A DNA stretch of 64,000 nucleotides, taken from assembly GCF_015291725.1 (NCBI RefSeq), contig NZ_CP030038.1, positions 8,111,001 to 8,175,000 on the forward strand. Direction: 5' to 3'. Both the position numbers and the translations under genes were made by a program. The notes under the pieces are model-generated. The model was given only the letters and a program-made list of their open reading frames with translations. It had not been told where the DNA came from and did no database searches. The DNA is from Bradyrhizobium sp. CCBAU 51765 (lineage in GTDB: Bacteria > Pseudomonadota > Alphaproteobacteria > Rhizobiales > Xanthobacteraceae). Positions 17,027 through 25,822 of the stretch are shown here, piece by piece (the first letter of the stretch is position 1; each line of letters opens with the position of its first letter).

Positions 17027-17866
17027 ATGGATGCGACCACGCTGCTGACGACGCCATCGATGACGGTCTCCGAATTTCGCTGCGATGCGGGACCGGACGA
17101 TACGCCGTTTCCCGAATGCCGCACCGGCCATTCCATCGCTTATGTCCGCGCAGGGAGCTTCGGCTGCCATTGCCGCGCCGGTTTCTTCGAGTTGGTGGCA
17201 GGCTCGATGCTGGTCGGCGCCCCCGGCGAGGAATACACCTGCACGCATGAGCACGTGTCCGGCGACATCTGCCTGTCGTTCTTTCTCAGCGAGGACCTGG
17301 TCGAGACTCTCGGCGGGCGGCGTGAGGTCTGGCAGGTCGGCGCGACGCCGCCGCTGCCCGAGCTGATGGTGCTGGGCGAGCTCGCCCAGACGGCAGCAGA
17401 TGGCAACAGCGACCTCGGACTTGACGAGATCGGCCAGATCCTCGCCGGTCGCTTCATTGACGTCGTCTCGGGCAAGGCGCGCAAGCCAGCCACCCCCACC
17501 GCGCGCGACCGCCGCCGCGCGGTCGAGGCCGCGCTGTGGATCGACGACAACTCGCATGCCGAGCTCGACCTCGAACAGGCCGCACGTCAGGCGGGCCTCA
17601 GCCCGTTCCATTTCCTCCGGCTGTTCTCGAGCGTGCTCGGCGTCACTCCGCATCAATATCTGGTGCGCTCGCGGCTGCGGCACGCCGCGCGGCTGCTCGC
17701 CGACGACGACATCGCGGTCACCGACATCGCCTATGACGTCGGCTTCGGCGATCTCTCCAATTTCGTCCGCACCTTCCACCGCGCTGCCGGCGTATCCCCG
17801 ACCAAATTCCGCCAGGCCTCGAAGGGACAGCGCAAGATTCTCCAAGAGCAGCTTGCCCTCAACTGA
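17027..17866 (+). CDS. AraC-family transcriptional regulator
   Basis: A 279-residue regulator. A cupin-like sensor region occupies about residues 15-130, with several cysteines and histidines (CHCRAGFFE, YTCTHEHVSGDICLSF). The C-terminal double helix-turn-helix (about 170-270) includes SPFHFLRLFSSVLGVTPHQYL and the signature DIAYDVGFGDLSNFVRTFHRAAGVSP. It sits between the MGMT gene and a VOC protein gene on the same strand and probably controls one or both. The effector is unknown. Confidence 0.9.
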   Translation: MDATTLLTTPSMTVSEFRCDAGPDDTPFPECRTGHSIAYVRAGSFGCHCRAGFFELVAGSMLVGAPGEEYTCTHEHVSGDICLSFFLSEDLVETLGGRREVWQVGATPPLPELMVLGELAQTAADGNSDLGLDEIGQILAGRFIDVVSGKARKPATPTARDRRRAVEAALWIDDNSHAELDLEQAARQAGLSPFHFLRLFSSVLGVTPHQYLVRSRLRHAARLLADDDIAVTDIAYDVGFGDLSNFVRTFHRAAGVSPTKFRQASKGQRKILQEQLALN

Positions 17867-17920
17867 CTAGGGTCGTCTCCGGCGCGTGCCCCTCGGCACG
17901 CTTCTGCAATGGAGACGAAC

Positions 17921-18280
17921 ATGTACGACCACATCGGATTGCGTGTTGCCGACCTCGACGCAGCGACACGCTTCTACACCACAGTGCTGGCGCCGCTCGG
18001 CTATGTCCTGTGCTCGAGCGGCGACGGTTATGCCGGCTTCGGGCCGAAGGGCGAGCCGGCGCTGTGGCTGCACCTGAACAAGGGCCGGAAGGCCGACGGC
18101 GCCCATATCGCCTTCCGCGCCAAGGATCATGACGCCGTCAAGGCGTTCCATGCCGAAGGGCTGAAGAACGGCGGCCGCGACAATGGCGGCGCCGGGCCGC
18201 GCAAGGACTACAGCCCGACCTACTATGCGGCGTTCTTGATCGACCCCGACGGCAACAATGTCGAAGCGGTTTGTACGTGA
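17921..18280 (+). CDS. VOC-superfamily (glyoxalase/bleomycin-resistance fold) protein
   Basis: A 119-residue protein starting MYDHIGLRVADLDAATRFYT, the usual opening of a vicinal-oxygen-chelate domain, and ending AAFLIDPDGNNVEAVC with the metal-binding glutamate. ATG 17921 has GGAG 6 bases upstream, which favours it over ATG 17909. Such proteins bind a metal and act as lyases, dioxygenases or drug binders; this one's substrate is unknown. It lies 54 bases after the AraC gene. Confidence 0.88.
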   Translation: MYDHIGLRVADLDAATRFYTTVLAPLGYVLCSSGDGYAGFGPKGEPALWLHLNKGRKADGAHIAFRAKDHDAVKAFHAEGLKNGGRDNGGAGPRKDYSPTYYAAFLIDPDGNNVEAVCT

Positions 18281-18292
18281 GTTTGTTGCACC

Positions 18293-18370
18293 GTCATTCC
18301 GGCGCGGTCCGAAGGACCGAACCCGGAATCTCGAGATTCCGGGTTCGCGCTTCGCGCGCCCCGGAATGAC
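18293..18370. repeat. Palindromic intergenic repeat (REP family B)
   Basis: Outer arms GTCATTCCGG (18293-18302) and CCGGAATGAC (18361-18370) enclose a perfect 28-base palindrome at 18319-18346 centred on CTCGAG. Lies between the VOC and SRPBCC genes. The GTCATTCCGG end is typical of dispersed repeats in Bradyrhizobium genomes (recalled, not searched). Confidence 0.85.
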
Positions 18371-18391
18371 TCCATCCGATGAGAAAGAATC

Positions 18392-18793
18392 ATGGCTTCC
18401 ATCTGCAACGACATTCCCCTCCCCGCCTCCGCACACGATGTCTGGGACGCGGTGCGCGATTTCGGCGCGCTGCACCAGCGGCTGGTGCCGGGCTTCGTCA
18501 CCGCCTGCACGCTCGACGACGATGCGCGCATCGTCACCTTTGCCAATGGTTCGGTCGCGCGCGAGGTGCTGGTCGATTGCGACGATGCGCGACAGCGCCT
18601 CGTCTATGCGATCAGCAACGAGCGGCTGAAGCATTATAGCGCCTCCGTGCAGGTGATCGCCGAGAGCGACGTGCGCTGCCGGCTGGTCTGGATCATCGAC
18701 GTGCTGCCGAACGATCTCGCGGCCTACATTCAAGGGCAAACGAAAGAAGCCGTCGACGCGATCCACAGGGCATTCCCGCCCGCGGCTGCATGA
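18392..18793 (+). CDS. SRPBCC (START/polyketide-cyclase-like) family protein
   Basis: A 133-residue protein with the helix-grip fold pattern: an N-terminal DIPLPASAHDVWDAVRDFGAL (strand-helix), then central strands and a C-terminal amphipathic helix AAYIQGQTKEAVDAIHRAF. The family binds hydrophobic ligands; no catalytic residues can be assigned. It is downstream of the AraC-VOC pair but separated by a palindromic repeat, so co-transcription is uncertain. Confidence 0.82.
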   Translation: MASICNDIPLPASAHDVWDAVRDFGALHQRLVPGFVTACTLDDDARIVTFANGSVAREVLVDCDDARQRLVYAISNERLKHYSASVQVIAESDVRCRLVWIIDVLPNDLAAYIQGQTKEAVDAIHRAFPPAAA

Positions 18794-18880
18794 TGTTCAA
18801 CACAGAGCCGCACCCTCGCCAGCCGTAACCATGCCCAGGAGCATGCCATGAGAGGTGCGGACAAGGTGTTCTGGCAGCTA

Positions 18881-18928
18881 AAGCATGATCCGGAAAAGTG
18901 CGCAGCGGTTCTCCGAAAAATCATGCTT
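18881..18928. repeat. Dispersed imperfect palindrome (GATCCGGAAAAG type)
   Basis: A 48-base imperfect palindrome beginning AAGCATGATCCGGAAAAG and ending TCATGCTT, with the central GCGCAGCGGTT. I recognise this sequence as a short dispersed repeat common in Rhizobiales chromosomes. Here it lies 52 bases from the convergent end of the MATE gene. Confidence 0.75.
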
Positions 18929-18979
18929 GAACAGCGACCTAAAGCACGATGACGACATTGACCCCAATCGCATCGCGCA

Positions 18980-20422
18980 TCAGTCGGCAGTCGAAAGCGC
19001 CGGCCTGATCGCAGCTTTCGCCTTGCGCGGCCCCCAGCGTGTCAGCACCACGCTGGAGCACGACAGCACGCCGAGCACGACCATCGAGCTTGCGGCCAGC
19101 CAGAAGAAGCTCTGCGCGCTGGCGTCGTGCGTCGACAGCCACCAGCCGACAGCCGCGATATAGATCAGCCGCGCCGTCTGCGCGAGCACCGGGCCGATCA
19201 CCTTGGCGGCGCCTTGCGAGGAGAAATACATCGTCGTTGCAAGGCCGAAGAAGGCGTAGAACGGCCCGACGGTCGAGAGATATTGATGGCTCGCCGCGCG
19301 CACGGCCACGCTGTCGGTGAACATGTTGACCCAGAGATCCGGGAAGATCGCAACGAGGCACGCAGGCGCGCCGACCGCCACGAAAGCGGCCGCACTGGCG
19401 ATCCAGGTGATGCGCCGGGCACGTGCGATGCGGCCTGCGCCGATCGCCATCCCGACCATCGGCACACAGGCGATGCCGAATGAGAACGCGATCGAGGTCA
19501 GCAAAAACTCGAGCCGCGCGCCGATGCCGTAACCGGCGAGGATCGCGGTGCCGAACTTCGCCAGCATGTGGGTGAAGATCGAGATCGTCAGCACCCCTTG
19601 CAGCGGCGAGAAGCAGGCGATGGCGCCGACCTTGAGGATGTCGAAGAACATCGCCCATCGGATGCGCAAGCCGCGCAACCTCGGTACGATCCGCGCGCGA
19701 CCGGAGAACAGGTACCAGCCCATGATGCAGATGTTCATGGAATAGGCGATCAGCGCGCCGGCCGCGACGCCGCGCATGCCTAACTGCGGCACCGGTCCGA
19801 GACCGAGACCCAGCGTGCCGCCGACCACGATCTGCCAGGCCGCGGAGTTGAGGATGAGAAACGACGGCAGCTTCATGTTGCCGGTGCCGCGCAGGACACC
19901 CGCCATGGTGTTGAGCAACCAGGGCAGCACGGCGCCGCCGAAAAACACCTGCGTGTAGGCGATCGCATGCGTCAGCACAGCGCCGCGGCCGCCAAGCATT
20001 TCGAGCACCCTCGGTCCGAAGATCAGCATGCCCAGCATGAAGACGAGCCCGAAGCTGATGCCGATCAGCATCGCATGCACGGCGAGCGTGCCGGCGCGTT
20101 CGCGATCACCGGCGCCGAGCGCACGCGCGATGGCCGAGGCCACCGCACCGCCCATGGCGCCGCCCGACATCGTCATGGTCAGGATCACGGTCGGAAACAC
20201 CAGCGCCATCGCCGCCAGCGCCTCGACACCGAGCCGGCCGACATAAGAGGTCTCCGCGATCACCACGCAGATGCCGGCCGACAAGCCGATCACGTTCGGC
20301 CAGGCGAGAGAGAGCAGCGTGCGCAGAATCGGCCCGTCGGTCAGCGCGCTCTTGACGGAGCGCGGGGGCGGCGGCAACGGGCGCTCTTGCTCATCGACCG
20401 GGATCTCGGCGATGTCCGTCAT
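18980..20422 (-). CDS. MATE-family multidrug efflux transporter
   Basis: A 480-residue inner-membrane protein with about twelve hydrophobic segments in two homologous halves. Family features include the N-terminal ILRTLLSLAWPNVIGLSAG and PQLGMRGVAAGALIAY between the halves. These transporters export cationic or organic compounds by Na+ or H+ antiport. ATG 20422 (MTDIAEIPVDEQ) has GGGAGAGGA just upstream. Substrate cannot be told from sequence. Confidence 0.9.
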   Translation of the reverse strand: MTDIAEIPVDEQERPLPPPPRSVKSALTDGPILRTLLSLAWPNVIGLSAGICVVIAETSYVGRLGVEALAAMALVFPTVILTMTMSGGAMGGAVASAIARALGAGDRERAGTLAVHAMLIGISFGLVFMLGMLIFGPRVLEMLGGRGAVLTHAIAYTQVFFGGAVLPWLLNTMAGVLRGTGNMKLPSFLILNSAAWQIVVGGTLGLGLGPVPQLGMRGVAAGALIAYSMNICIMGWYLFSGRARIVPRLRGLRIRWAMFFDILKVGAIACFSPLQGVLTISIFTHMLAKFGTAILAGYGIGARLEFLLTSIAFSFGIACVPMVGMAIGAGRIARARRITWIASAAAFVAVGAPACLVAIFPDLWVNMFTDSVAVRAASHQYLSTVGPFYAFFGLATTMYFSSQGAAKVIGPVLAQTARLIYIAAVGWWLSTHDASAQSFFWLAASSMVVLGVLSCSSVVLTRWGPRKAKAAIRPALSTAD

Positions 20423-20586
20423 GTCCTCTCCCGGGCAGGGGCGCCATTTGCGGCGCGGCAATGAACAGGTGTGCCAATCAATCTATTCGCGCACAGGGCG
20501 CGGCGGGACTTGTTAGCACGGTGCGCGCCGATTCCTCCTGCGTCGGGTGCAGGCGTGCCCTGCGGCAGCGCTCCCCATCGGCGAAC

Positions 20587-21639
20587 TTACCCGATCGTCC
20601 AGACCAGCGGCGGACGGCCGGCGACTGCAGAGCGCATCTGCACGCCGATGTGCCGTCCGCACCCCGCGGCGAGCCCCTCGAACAATCCCGCCAGCACCTG
20701 CGCACAAGCGGGGTGATGGTCGGCGACGTCGTCCATCAGCTTCCAGCTCTGCTGGCGTATTTCGAACGTACCTTCTGATTGCGTGGTCTCGGCCGCATCA
20801 TCCTGCGCGGCAAACAACGCGCTCAGGAACGATGCGAACTCTCTCGCTCCGCCGCGGGTCATCGCCAGCGACGGGGCAACCTCGTCGAAATATTGCATGC
20901 CGATCAGCTTGCCGGTGAGATGCAGGAGATAGCCGGCATCCTCCGGACCGAACAGCTGCACCATCACGGGCGCGGCGGTGCGGACATATTCCATGGCGTA
21001 GTTGCGATAGGCCTTTTCCAGACGCGGCTTCGGCCAGTTCGCGACCGGCAGCGCCGGCGCGGCCTTCGCATCGAACAATGGAGCTTCCAGATGACGAGCG
21101 AACACCAGGCGCTGGTCCGGCTCGAGCGGACGGTCGTACTGATGATAATAGCCTTCGAGCCCATCCTGGCCATCGACGCTCTGCTTGGTGCAGACGAAGC
21201 CGAGCCTGAGATCACCGAGCGCAACGCCGTTGTTGGCGTGCCAGCCACGCAGCATCGCGCTGGAGACCTCGCCCGGCACGCCGCAGATCGCGGAGCCTCT
21301 CCAGATCCAGCGCGGCGGCGGATAGCGAATCCAGGCCTTGCTGTCGCTCTCATACATGTACTCGACATGCACGCCGCCGATCCAGTTGGAGAGATAGTGA
21401 TATTGCGCCGCCGCGACCGCGGGCGGCAGACCTTTAAGCCCGAGCTTCTCGAGCCCGGGCAGGAAACGTTCCTGCTGCTGGCGGCGGAACAGGCGGAAGA
21501 CGAATTCCGCGGCATCCGCTGTCCCGCGCCGCGTCACCACGGTGAGGATGAGGCCGGTGAAATAAGCATGATAGAGGTCGGCGACCGCCCGCCAGCGTCT
21601 CCATTGCGCTTCCTGCGCGGCTTCTGTTTCGCTCCTCAT
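20587..21639 (-). CDS. Uncharacterised protein, 350 residues
   Basis: I do not recognise this family. The protein is soluble-looking, rich in aromatic residues and tryptophans (KAWIRYPPPRWIWRGSAICG), with a helical N-terminus (AQEAQWRRWRAVADLYHAYF) and a C-terminal segment containing DHHPACAQVLAGLFEGLAAGCGRHIGVQ. That last pattern with paired cysteines recalls small hydrolase or sensory families but gives no reliable assignment. The start at 21639 has GGGAGC 4 bases upstream. It stands alone between the MATE gene and a divergent di-haem peroxidase gene. Confidence 0.8.
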   Translation of the reverse strand: MRSETEAAQEAQWRRWRAVADLYHAYFTGLILTVVTRRGTADAAEFVFRLFRRQQQERFLPGLEKLGLKGLPPAVAAAQYHYLSNWIGGVHVEYMYESDSKAWIRYPPPRWIWRGSAICGVPGEVSSAMLRGWHANNGVALGDLRLGFVCTKQSVDGQDGLEGYYHQYDRPLEPDQRLVFARHLEAPLFDAKAAPALPVANWPKPRLEKAYRNYAMEYVRTAAPVMVQLFGPEDAGYLLHLTGKLIGMQYFDEVAPSLAMTRGGAREFASFLSALFAAQDDAAETTQSEGTFEIRQQSWKLMDDVADHHPACAQVLAGLFEGLAAGCGRHIGVQMRSAVAGRPPLVWTIG

Positions 21640-21920
21640 GCTTGCTCCCGATGGATTTGTTGTGACGGACTGTGTCATTGCGCGAGAGGCGACGCAACCG
21701 AGCCAGGCGCGCGGCCGTCATGCCCGACCAGATCGGCGATCCAGAAAAGTTGCCGGATGAGCGACGCCATATCCGGATCCTCCCTCAGATCATCCCGGAT
21801 ATCGCTTCGCTCGTCTACGGCTTGGAGCAATCTCGATACGCTTTCATCGATTCGCTCAGCATGACGTTCAGGACCTTTCGTGTTAGCTTTCTTACTTGTC
21901 CCGAGAACAAAGGCTATCGG

Positions 21921-23225
21921 ATGCGCGCTGTATCGCTGGCTGTTCTCCTGCTCCTGTCGCAGATCTTGCCGTTCCTTCCCGCATCGGCGGCGGACGAAGA
22001 CAGCGCTGTCGGTCCACCGCCAGCGCTGGCGCCGGGGCAACCGCCGCCGCTGCCTCGGCAAGGGCCGCTCGCCGAGCCTCGCTCGCGGGATCAGGTCGGT
22101 TTTCCCGCGGCGCTCACAGCGTCAGTGATCCCGCCGGCAACGCCGCTTGCACCTGCGACGGTTGCGTTGGGACAGAAGCTGTTCTTCGACGCCCAGCTCT
22201 CGGGCGACGGCACCATCGCCTGTGCCACGTGCCACGATCCGGCACGCGCCTTCACCGACGGCAGGCCGGTGTCGATCGGCATCCATGGGCGCGCCGGCCA
22301 ACGCAACGCCCCGACCGTGCTGAATGCGCTCTACAACAAGTCGCAGTTCTGGGACGGTCGCGTCGACACGCTGGAGCAGCAGGCGGCGCTGCCGATCACC
22401 AACGCTCTCGAGATGGGCTCGGCCAGCATCGGCGATGCCGTATCCAGGATCGCCGGCGACAAGGACTATCAGGCCCGGTTCATGCAGGCCTTCGGCCGCG
22501 GCGTCAACGAACAGGACATGTTGCGCGCCATTGCAGCCTATGAACGGACGCTCGCGTCCTTCGATTCGCCCTTCGATCATTTCATCGCTGGAGATGCGAA
22601 TGCGATCAGCGATTCGGCCAAACGTGGTTGGGAATTGTTCAACAACAAGGCCCGTTGCAATCTTTGCCATGCGCTGACGGATAGAGAGCGCGATCCGACT
22701 GTCTTCACCGATCACGATTTTCACAACATCGGCATCGGCATCCTTCGGCATCGCGTCGGTGCGCTGGCGGAGCAGGCCGAGCGCGAGCTGGCGCAGGGAC
22801 GCGCGCCGGATGTCGACAACGCGGCGATCGCGAACGAAATGTCGGTTCTGGGGCGTTTCCTGATCACCAAGCGGCCGGGCGACATTGCGTCCTTCAAGAC
22901 GCCCGGCCTGCGAAATATCCTGGTGACCGCGCCCTACTTTCACGACGGATCGATGGAAACGCTGTGGGACGTCATGGATCACTACAACAAGGGCGACGGC
23001 GTCGCTGACGCGTGGCTCGATGAGGACATCCAGCCGCTGGCGCTGACGGAGCCCGAGATCGACGACGTGGTTGCGTTGATGGCGGCACTGACCAGTCCGC
23101 AATACAAGGACGCCGGCGACAAGGAATATGCGCGACAGCTCGCACTATCCAAGGTGAACCGTCCGCAGCGCGATACGGCACGCGCCTTTGGTCCGAAGCC
23201 GCCACGGCCGAAGCCGCCGCTTTGA
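21921..23225 (+). CDS. Di-haem cytochrome c peroxidase / MauG-family protein
   Basis: A 434-residue exported protein. The signal peptide spans residues 1-23 (MRAVSLAVLLLLSQILPFLP, then ASA). Two c-type haem sites are visible, CATCH at 101-105 and CNLCH at 246-250, with FKTPGLRNILVTAPYFHDGS near the C-terminus as in bacterial cytochrome c peroxidases. A proline-rich linker (residues 30-55) follows the signal, and a second proline-rich tail (PKPPRPKPPL) ends the protein. Expected to reduce hydrogen peroxide or oxidise a partner in the periplasm. Start chosen at the signal peptide methionine. Confidence 0.9.
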   Translation: MRAVSLAVLLLLSQILPFLPASAADEDSAVGPPPALAPGQPPPLPRQGPLAEPRSRDQVGFPAALTASVIPPATPLAPATVALGQKLFFDAQLSGDGTIACATCHDPARAFTDGRPVSIGIHGRAGQRNAPTVLNALYNKSQFWDGRVDTLEQQAALPITNALEMGSASIGDAVSRIAGDKDYQARFMQAFGRGVNEQDMLRAIAAYERTLASFDSPFDHFIAGDANAISDSAKRGWELFNNKARCNLCHALTDRERDPTVFTDHDFHNIGIGILRHRVGALAEQAERELAQGRAPDVDNAAIANEMSVLGRFLITKRPGDIASFKTPGLRNILVTAPYFHDGSMETLWDVMDHYNKGDGVADAWLDEDIQPLALTEPEIDDVVALMAALTSPQYKDAGDKEYARQLALSKVNRPQRDTARAFGPKPPRPKPPL

Positions 23226-23256
23226 GCCATGGTTCACGCGCAGCGCTTGCTGACAC

Positions 23257-24393
23257 TTACACCCGAAAATGCTTGCTCAGCTTCAGGCCCTGCGCCTGGT
23301 AGTTGGAACCGATGCGCTGGCCGTACATCGCGTCGGGGCGGGCGAGCATCTTTTCATAGACGAGGCGGCCGACGATCTGGCCGTGCTCGAGGATGAACGG
23401 CACTTCGCGCGAGCGTACCTCAAGCACGGCGCGCGATCCTAGCCCGCCGGCACCGGCATAGCCGAAGCCGGGATCGAAGAATCCGGCATAGTGCACGCGG
23501 AACTCGCCCACCAAGGGATCGAACGGCACCATCTCCGCGGCGTAGTCGGGCGGCACCTGCACGGCTTCCTTGGAGGCGAGGATGTAGAACTCGCCGGGAT
23601 CGAGGATGAGGCTGCCGTCGGGGCGGGCCGAGATCGGCTCCCAGAAGTCTTCGACCGCGTAGCCGGAGCGGCGATCGACATCGACGACACCGGTGTGCCG
23701 CTTGGCGCGATAGCCGACGAAGCCGCTCGCCTTCTCGCCGGAGAGGTCGACGGAGACGGCGACACCGCCGGAGAGGTCGGCATCGTCGATGTCGACGAGG
23801 CGCTCGGCGGCATGCAGCGCCTCGAGCTCGTCGGCATTGAGGATGGCATCACCGGTGCGGAAACGCACCTGCGACAGGCGCGAGCCTTCGCGCACCAGCA
23901 CCGGAAAGGTCTTCGGGCTGATCTCGGCGTAAAGCGGGCCATGATAGCCGGCGCCGATCATGTCGAAGCGGCGGGTGCCGTCGGCGATCACGCGGGTGAA
24001 GACGTCGAGCCGGCCGGTCGAGCTCTTGGGGTTGGCTGCCGCGACGATTTCCGGCGGCAGCGCCAGGCTTTCCAGCAGCGGCACGATGTAGACGCAGTTG
24101 GTCTCCAGCACCGCGCCGTCGGCGAGGCTGAACTCGTGCAGCTTCAATTCATCGATGCGTTCGGCGACCGTGGCGCCGGGACCGGGCAGGAAGCTCGCGC
24201 GGACGCGATAGGCGATATCGCCGAGGCGCAGATCGAGGCTCGCCGGCTGGATCTGGCTTTCGACGAAGTCGTATTCGGGCAGGATGAGCCCCGCTTCCGC
24301 CATCGCCGCGATCATGCGGTCGGGCAGGATACCATTGGCGTCGGCGGCGACCGTGAACGTCAACCGGGGGTCCTCATCAGGGCTCTCTTGCAT
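23257..24393 (-). CDS. dcd: dCTP deaminase, double-length form
   Basis: A 378-residue protein built of two dUTPase-fold halves, about twice the size of E. coli Dcd. Each half has recognisable pieces: the first has IQPASLDLRLGDIAYRV and NPKSSTGRLDVFTRVI; the second has LILDPGEFYILASKEAVQVP and RLVYEKMLARPDAMYG. It supplies dUTP for thymidylate synthesis. ATG 24393 (MQESPDEDP) is the likely start; upstream residues to 24456 are not family-like. The gene is divergent from the SAM-II/metZ unit. Confidence 0.88.
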   Translation of the reverse strand: MQESPDEDPRLTFTVAADANGILPDRMIAAMAEAGLILPEYDFVESQIQPASLDLRLGDIAYRVRASFLPGPGATVAERIDELKLHEFSLADGAVLETNCVYIVPLLESLALPPEIVAAANPKSSTGRLDVFTRVIADGTRRFDMIGAGYHGPLYAEISPKTFPVLVREGSRLSQVRFRTGDAILNADELEALHAAERLVDIDDADLSGGVAVSVDLSGEKASGFVGYRAKRHTGVVDVDRRSGYAVEDFWEPISARPDGSLILDPGEFYILASKEAVQVPPDYAAEMVPFDPLVGEFRVHYAGFFDPGFGYAGAGGLGSRAVLEVRSREVPFILEHGQIVGRLVYEKMLARPDAMYGQRIGSNYQAQGLKLSKHFRV

Positions 24394-24480
24394 CCCGACA
24401 TACGGGAAAAACAGCCTTTTACGGCTAACCGATGGACGCCTTGACGGAAAGGGCATTGCGGAATATGAGCATCACTTATC

Positions 24481-24545
24481 CCGTGGTGATTTGAGCCGGC
24501 CGGCTTGCAGCCACGTTAAATAAGTCGCTAAACAGGCCGGGGACC
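24481..24545 (+). ncRNA. SAM-II riboswitch aptamer
   Basis: Matches the SAM-II (metA) motif of alphaproteobacteria: P1 CGTGG (24482-24486) pairs with CCACG (24511-24515), enclosing GATTTGAGCC and CTTGCAG, followed by TTAAATAAGTCGCTAAA. The pseudoknot pairs CCGGCC (24496-24501) with GGCCGG (24535-24540). It precedes metZ, the expected target class for SAM-II. SAM binding should fix the 3' GGCCGG in the aptamer. Confidence 0.95.
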
Positions 24546-24553
24546 TCTGTGAT

Positions 24554-24587
24554 CCCGGCCAGTGGAGATATCCAGGCCGGTTTTTTT
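24554..24587 (+). terminator. Intrinsic terminator of the SAM-II switch
   Basis: Arms CCGGCC (24555-24560) and GGCCGG (24575-24580), extended by inner TGGA/TCCA, are followed by seven T residues (24581-24587). The 5' arm can alternatively pair with GGCCGGG at 24535-24541, part of the aptamer pseudoknot, forming an antiterminator when SAM is absent. Confidence 0.9.
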
Positions 24588-24627
24588 GTGACCGTTTGCG
24601 CATCGAACGGTCATGTCGGAGGGTCCT

Positions 24628-25815
24628 ATGTCGAAGTCGCCTGCCAACTACCGTCCCGAAACCCGCCTGGTCCATTCCGGGACCCTGCGCTCGCAATTTG
24701 GCGAGACGTCGGAGGCGCTGTTCCTCACCCAAGGCTACGTCTACAACAGCGCCGAGGAGTGCGAGGCGCGGTTCAAGGGCGAGGATCCCGGCTTCATCTA
24801 TTCACGCTACTCCAACCCCACCATCGCGATGTTCGAGCGCCGCATGATCGAGCTCGAAGGCGCCGAAGCCGCCCGTTCGGCGGCGACCGGCATGGCCGCG
24901 GTGACGACCGCGATCCTCGCACCGCTCAAGGCGGGCGATCACGTCGTGGCTTCGCGCGCCCTGTTCGGCTCGTGTCTCTACGTCATCCAGGACTTGTTGC
25001 CGCGCTACGGCATCGAGACCACGCTGGTCGACGGGCTCGATCTCGACCAATGGCAGCGCGCGCTGAAGCCCAACACGAAAACGTTCTTCCTGGAGAGCCC
25101 GACCAACCCGACCCTCGACGTGCTCGACATCCCCGGGATCGCCGAGATCGCGCACAAGGGTGGCGCGCGGCTCGTGGTCGACAACGTGTTCGCAACCCCG
25201 ATCTGGCAGAGCCCGCTCGCGCTAGGGGCCGACGTCGTCGTCTATTCCGCGACCAAGCATATCGACGGCCAGGGCCGCTGCCTCGGCGGCATCATCCTGT
25301 CGTCGGAAGCCTTCATCGCCGAGCACATCCACAATTTCATGCGCCAGACCGGCCCGTCGATCTCGCCGTTCAATGCCTGGGTCCTGCTCAAGGGCCTGGA
25401 GACGCTCGGCGTGCGTGTGCGCGCGCAGACCGAGACCGCGGCGCGCATCGCCGAGGTGCTGGCGAGCCATCCGAAGATCTCGCGGCTGGTCTATCCCGGC
25501 CGCGCCGATCATCCGCAGGCAGCTCTGGTGAAGAAGCAGATGCGCGGGGGCTCGACCCTGGTCGGCTTCGAGGTCAAGGGCGGCAAGCAGGCCGCGTTCC
25601 GCGTGCTCAACGAATTGAAGCTGGCGAAGATCTCGAACAATCTCGGCGACGCCAAGAGCCTCGTCACGCATCCGGCGACGACGACGCATCAGCGACTGAA
25701 GCCGGAGGACCGTGCCGCCCTCGGGATCAGCGAGGGGTTCATTCGCCTCTCCGCGGGGCTCGAACATCCGGACGATCTGATCGAGGATCTGACGGCGGCG
25801 CTGGAGAAGGCGTGA
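24628..25815 (+). CDS. metZ: O-succinylhomoserine sulfhydrylase
   Basis: A 395-residue Cys/Met-metabolism PLP enzyme. The PLP lysine is K210 in YSATKHIDGQGR; other family landmarks are SRYSNPTIAMFE, ESPTNPTLDVLDI, VDNVFATP and the C-terminal THPATTTHQRL. The HIDGQGRCLGG variant after the lysine is typical of MetZ, which forms homocysteine from O-succinylhomoserine and sulfide. ATG 24628 is preferred over 24613 because GGAGG lies 5 bases upstream. Controlled by the SAM-II switch in its leader. Confidence 0.95.
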   Translation: MSKSPANYRPETRLVHSGTLRSQFGETSEALFLTQGYVYNSAEECEARFKGEDPGFIYSRYSNPTIAMFERRMIELEGAEAARSAATGMAAVTTAILAPLKAGDHVVASRALFGSCLYVIQDLLPRYGIETTLVDGLDLDQWQRALKPNTKTFFLESPTNPTLDVLDIPGIAEIAHKGGARLVVDNVFATPIWQSPLALGADVVVYSATKHIDGQGRCLGGIILSSEAFIAEHIHNFMRQTGPSISPFNAWVLLKGLETLGVRVRAQTETAARIAEVLASHPKISRLVYPGRADHPQAALVKKQMRGGSTLVGFEVKGGKQAAFRVLNELKLAKISNNLGDAKSLVTHPATTTHQRLKPEDRAALGISEGFIRLSAGLEHPDDLIEDLTAALEKA

Positions 25816-25822
25816 GCTTCTC

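Noticed and set aside
16439..17866. A split Ada adaptive-response pair (MGMT plus AraC)
   Set aside because: The AraC protein lacks the Ada N-terminal cysteine metal site in the expected arrangement and has a different sensor domain, so Ada function was not claimed.
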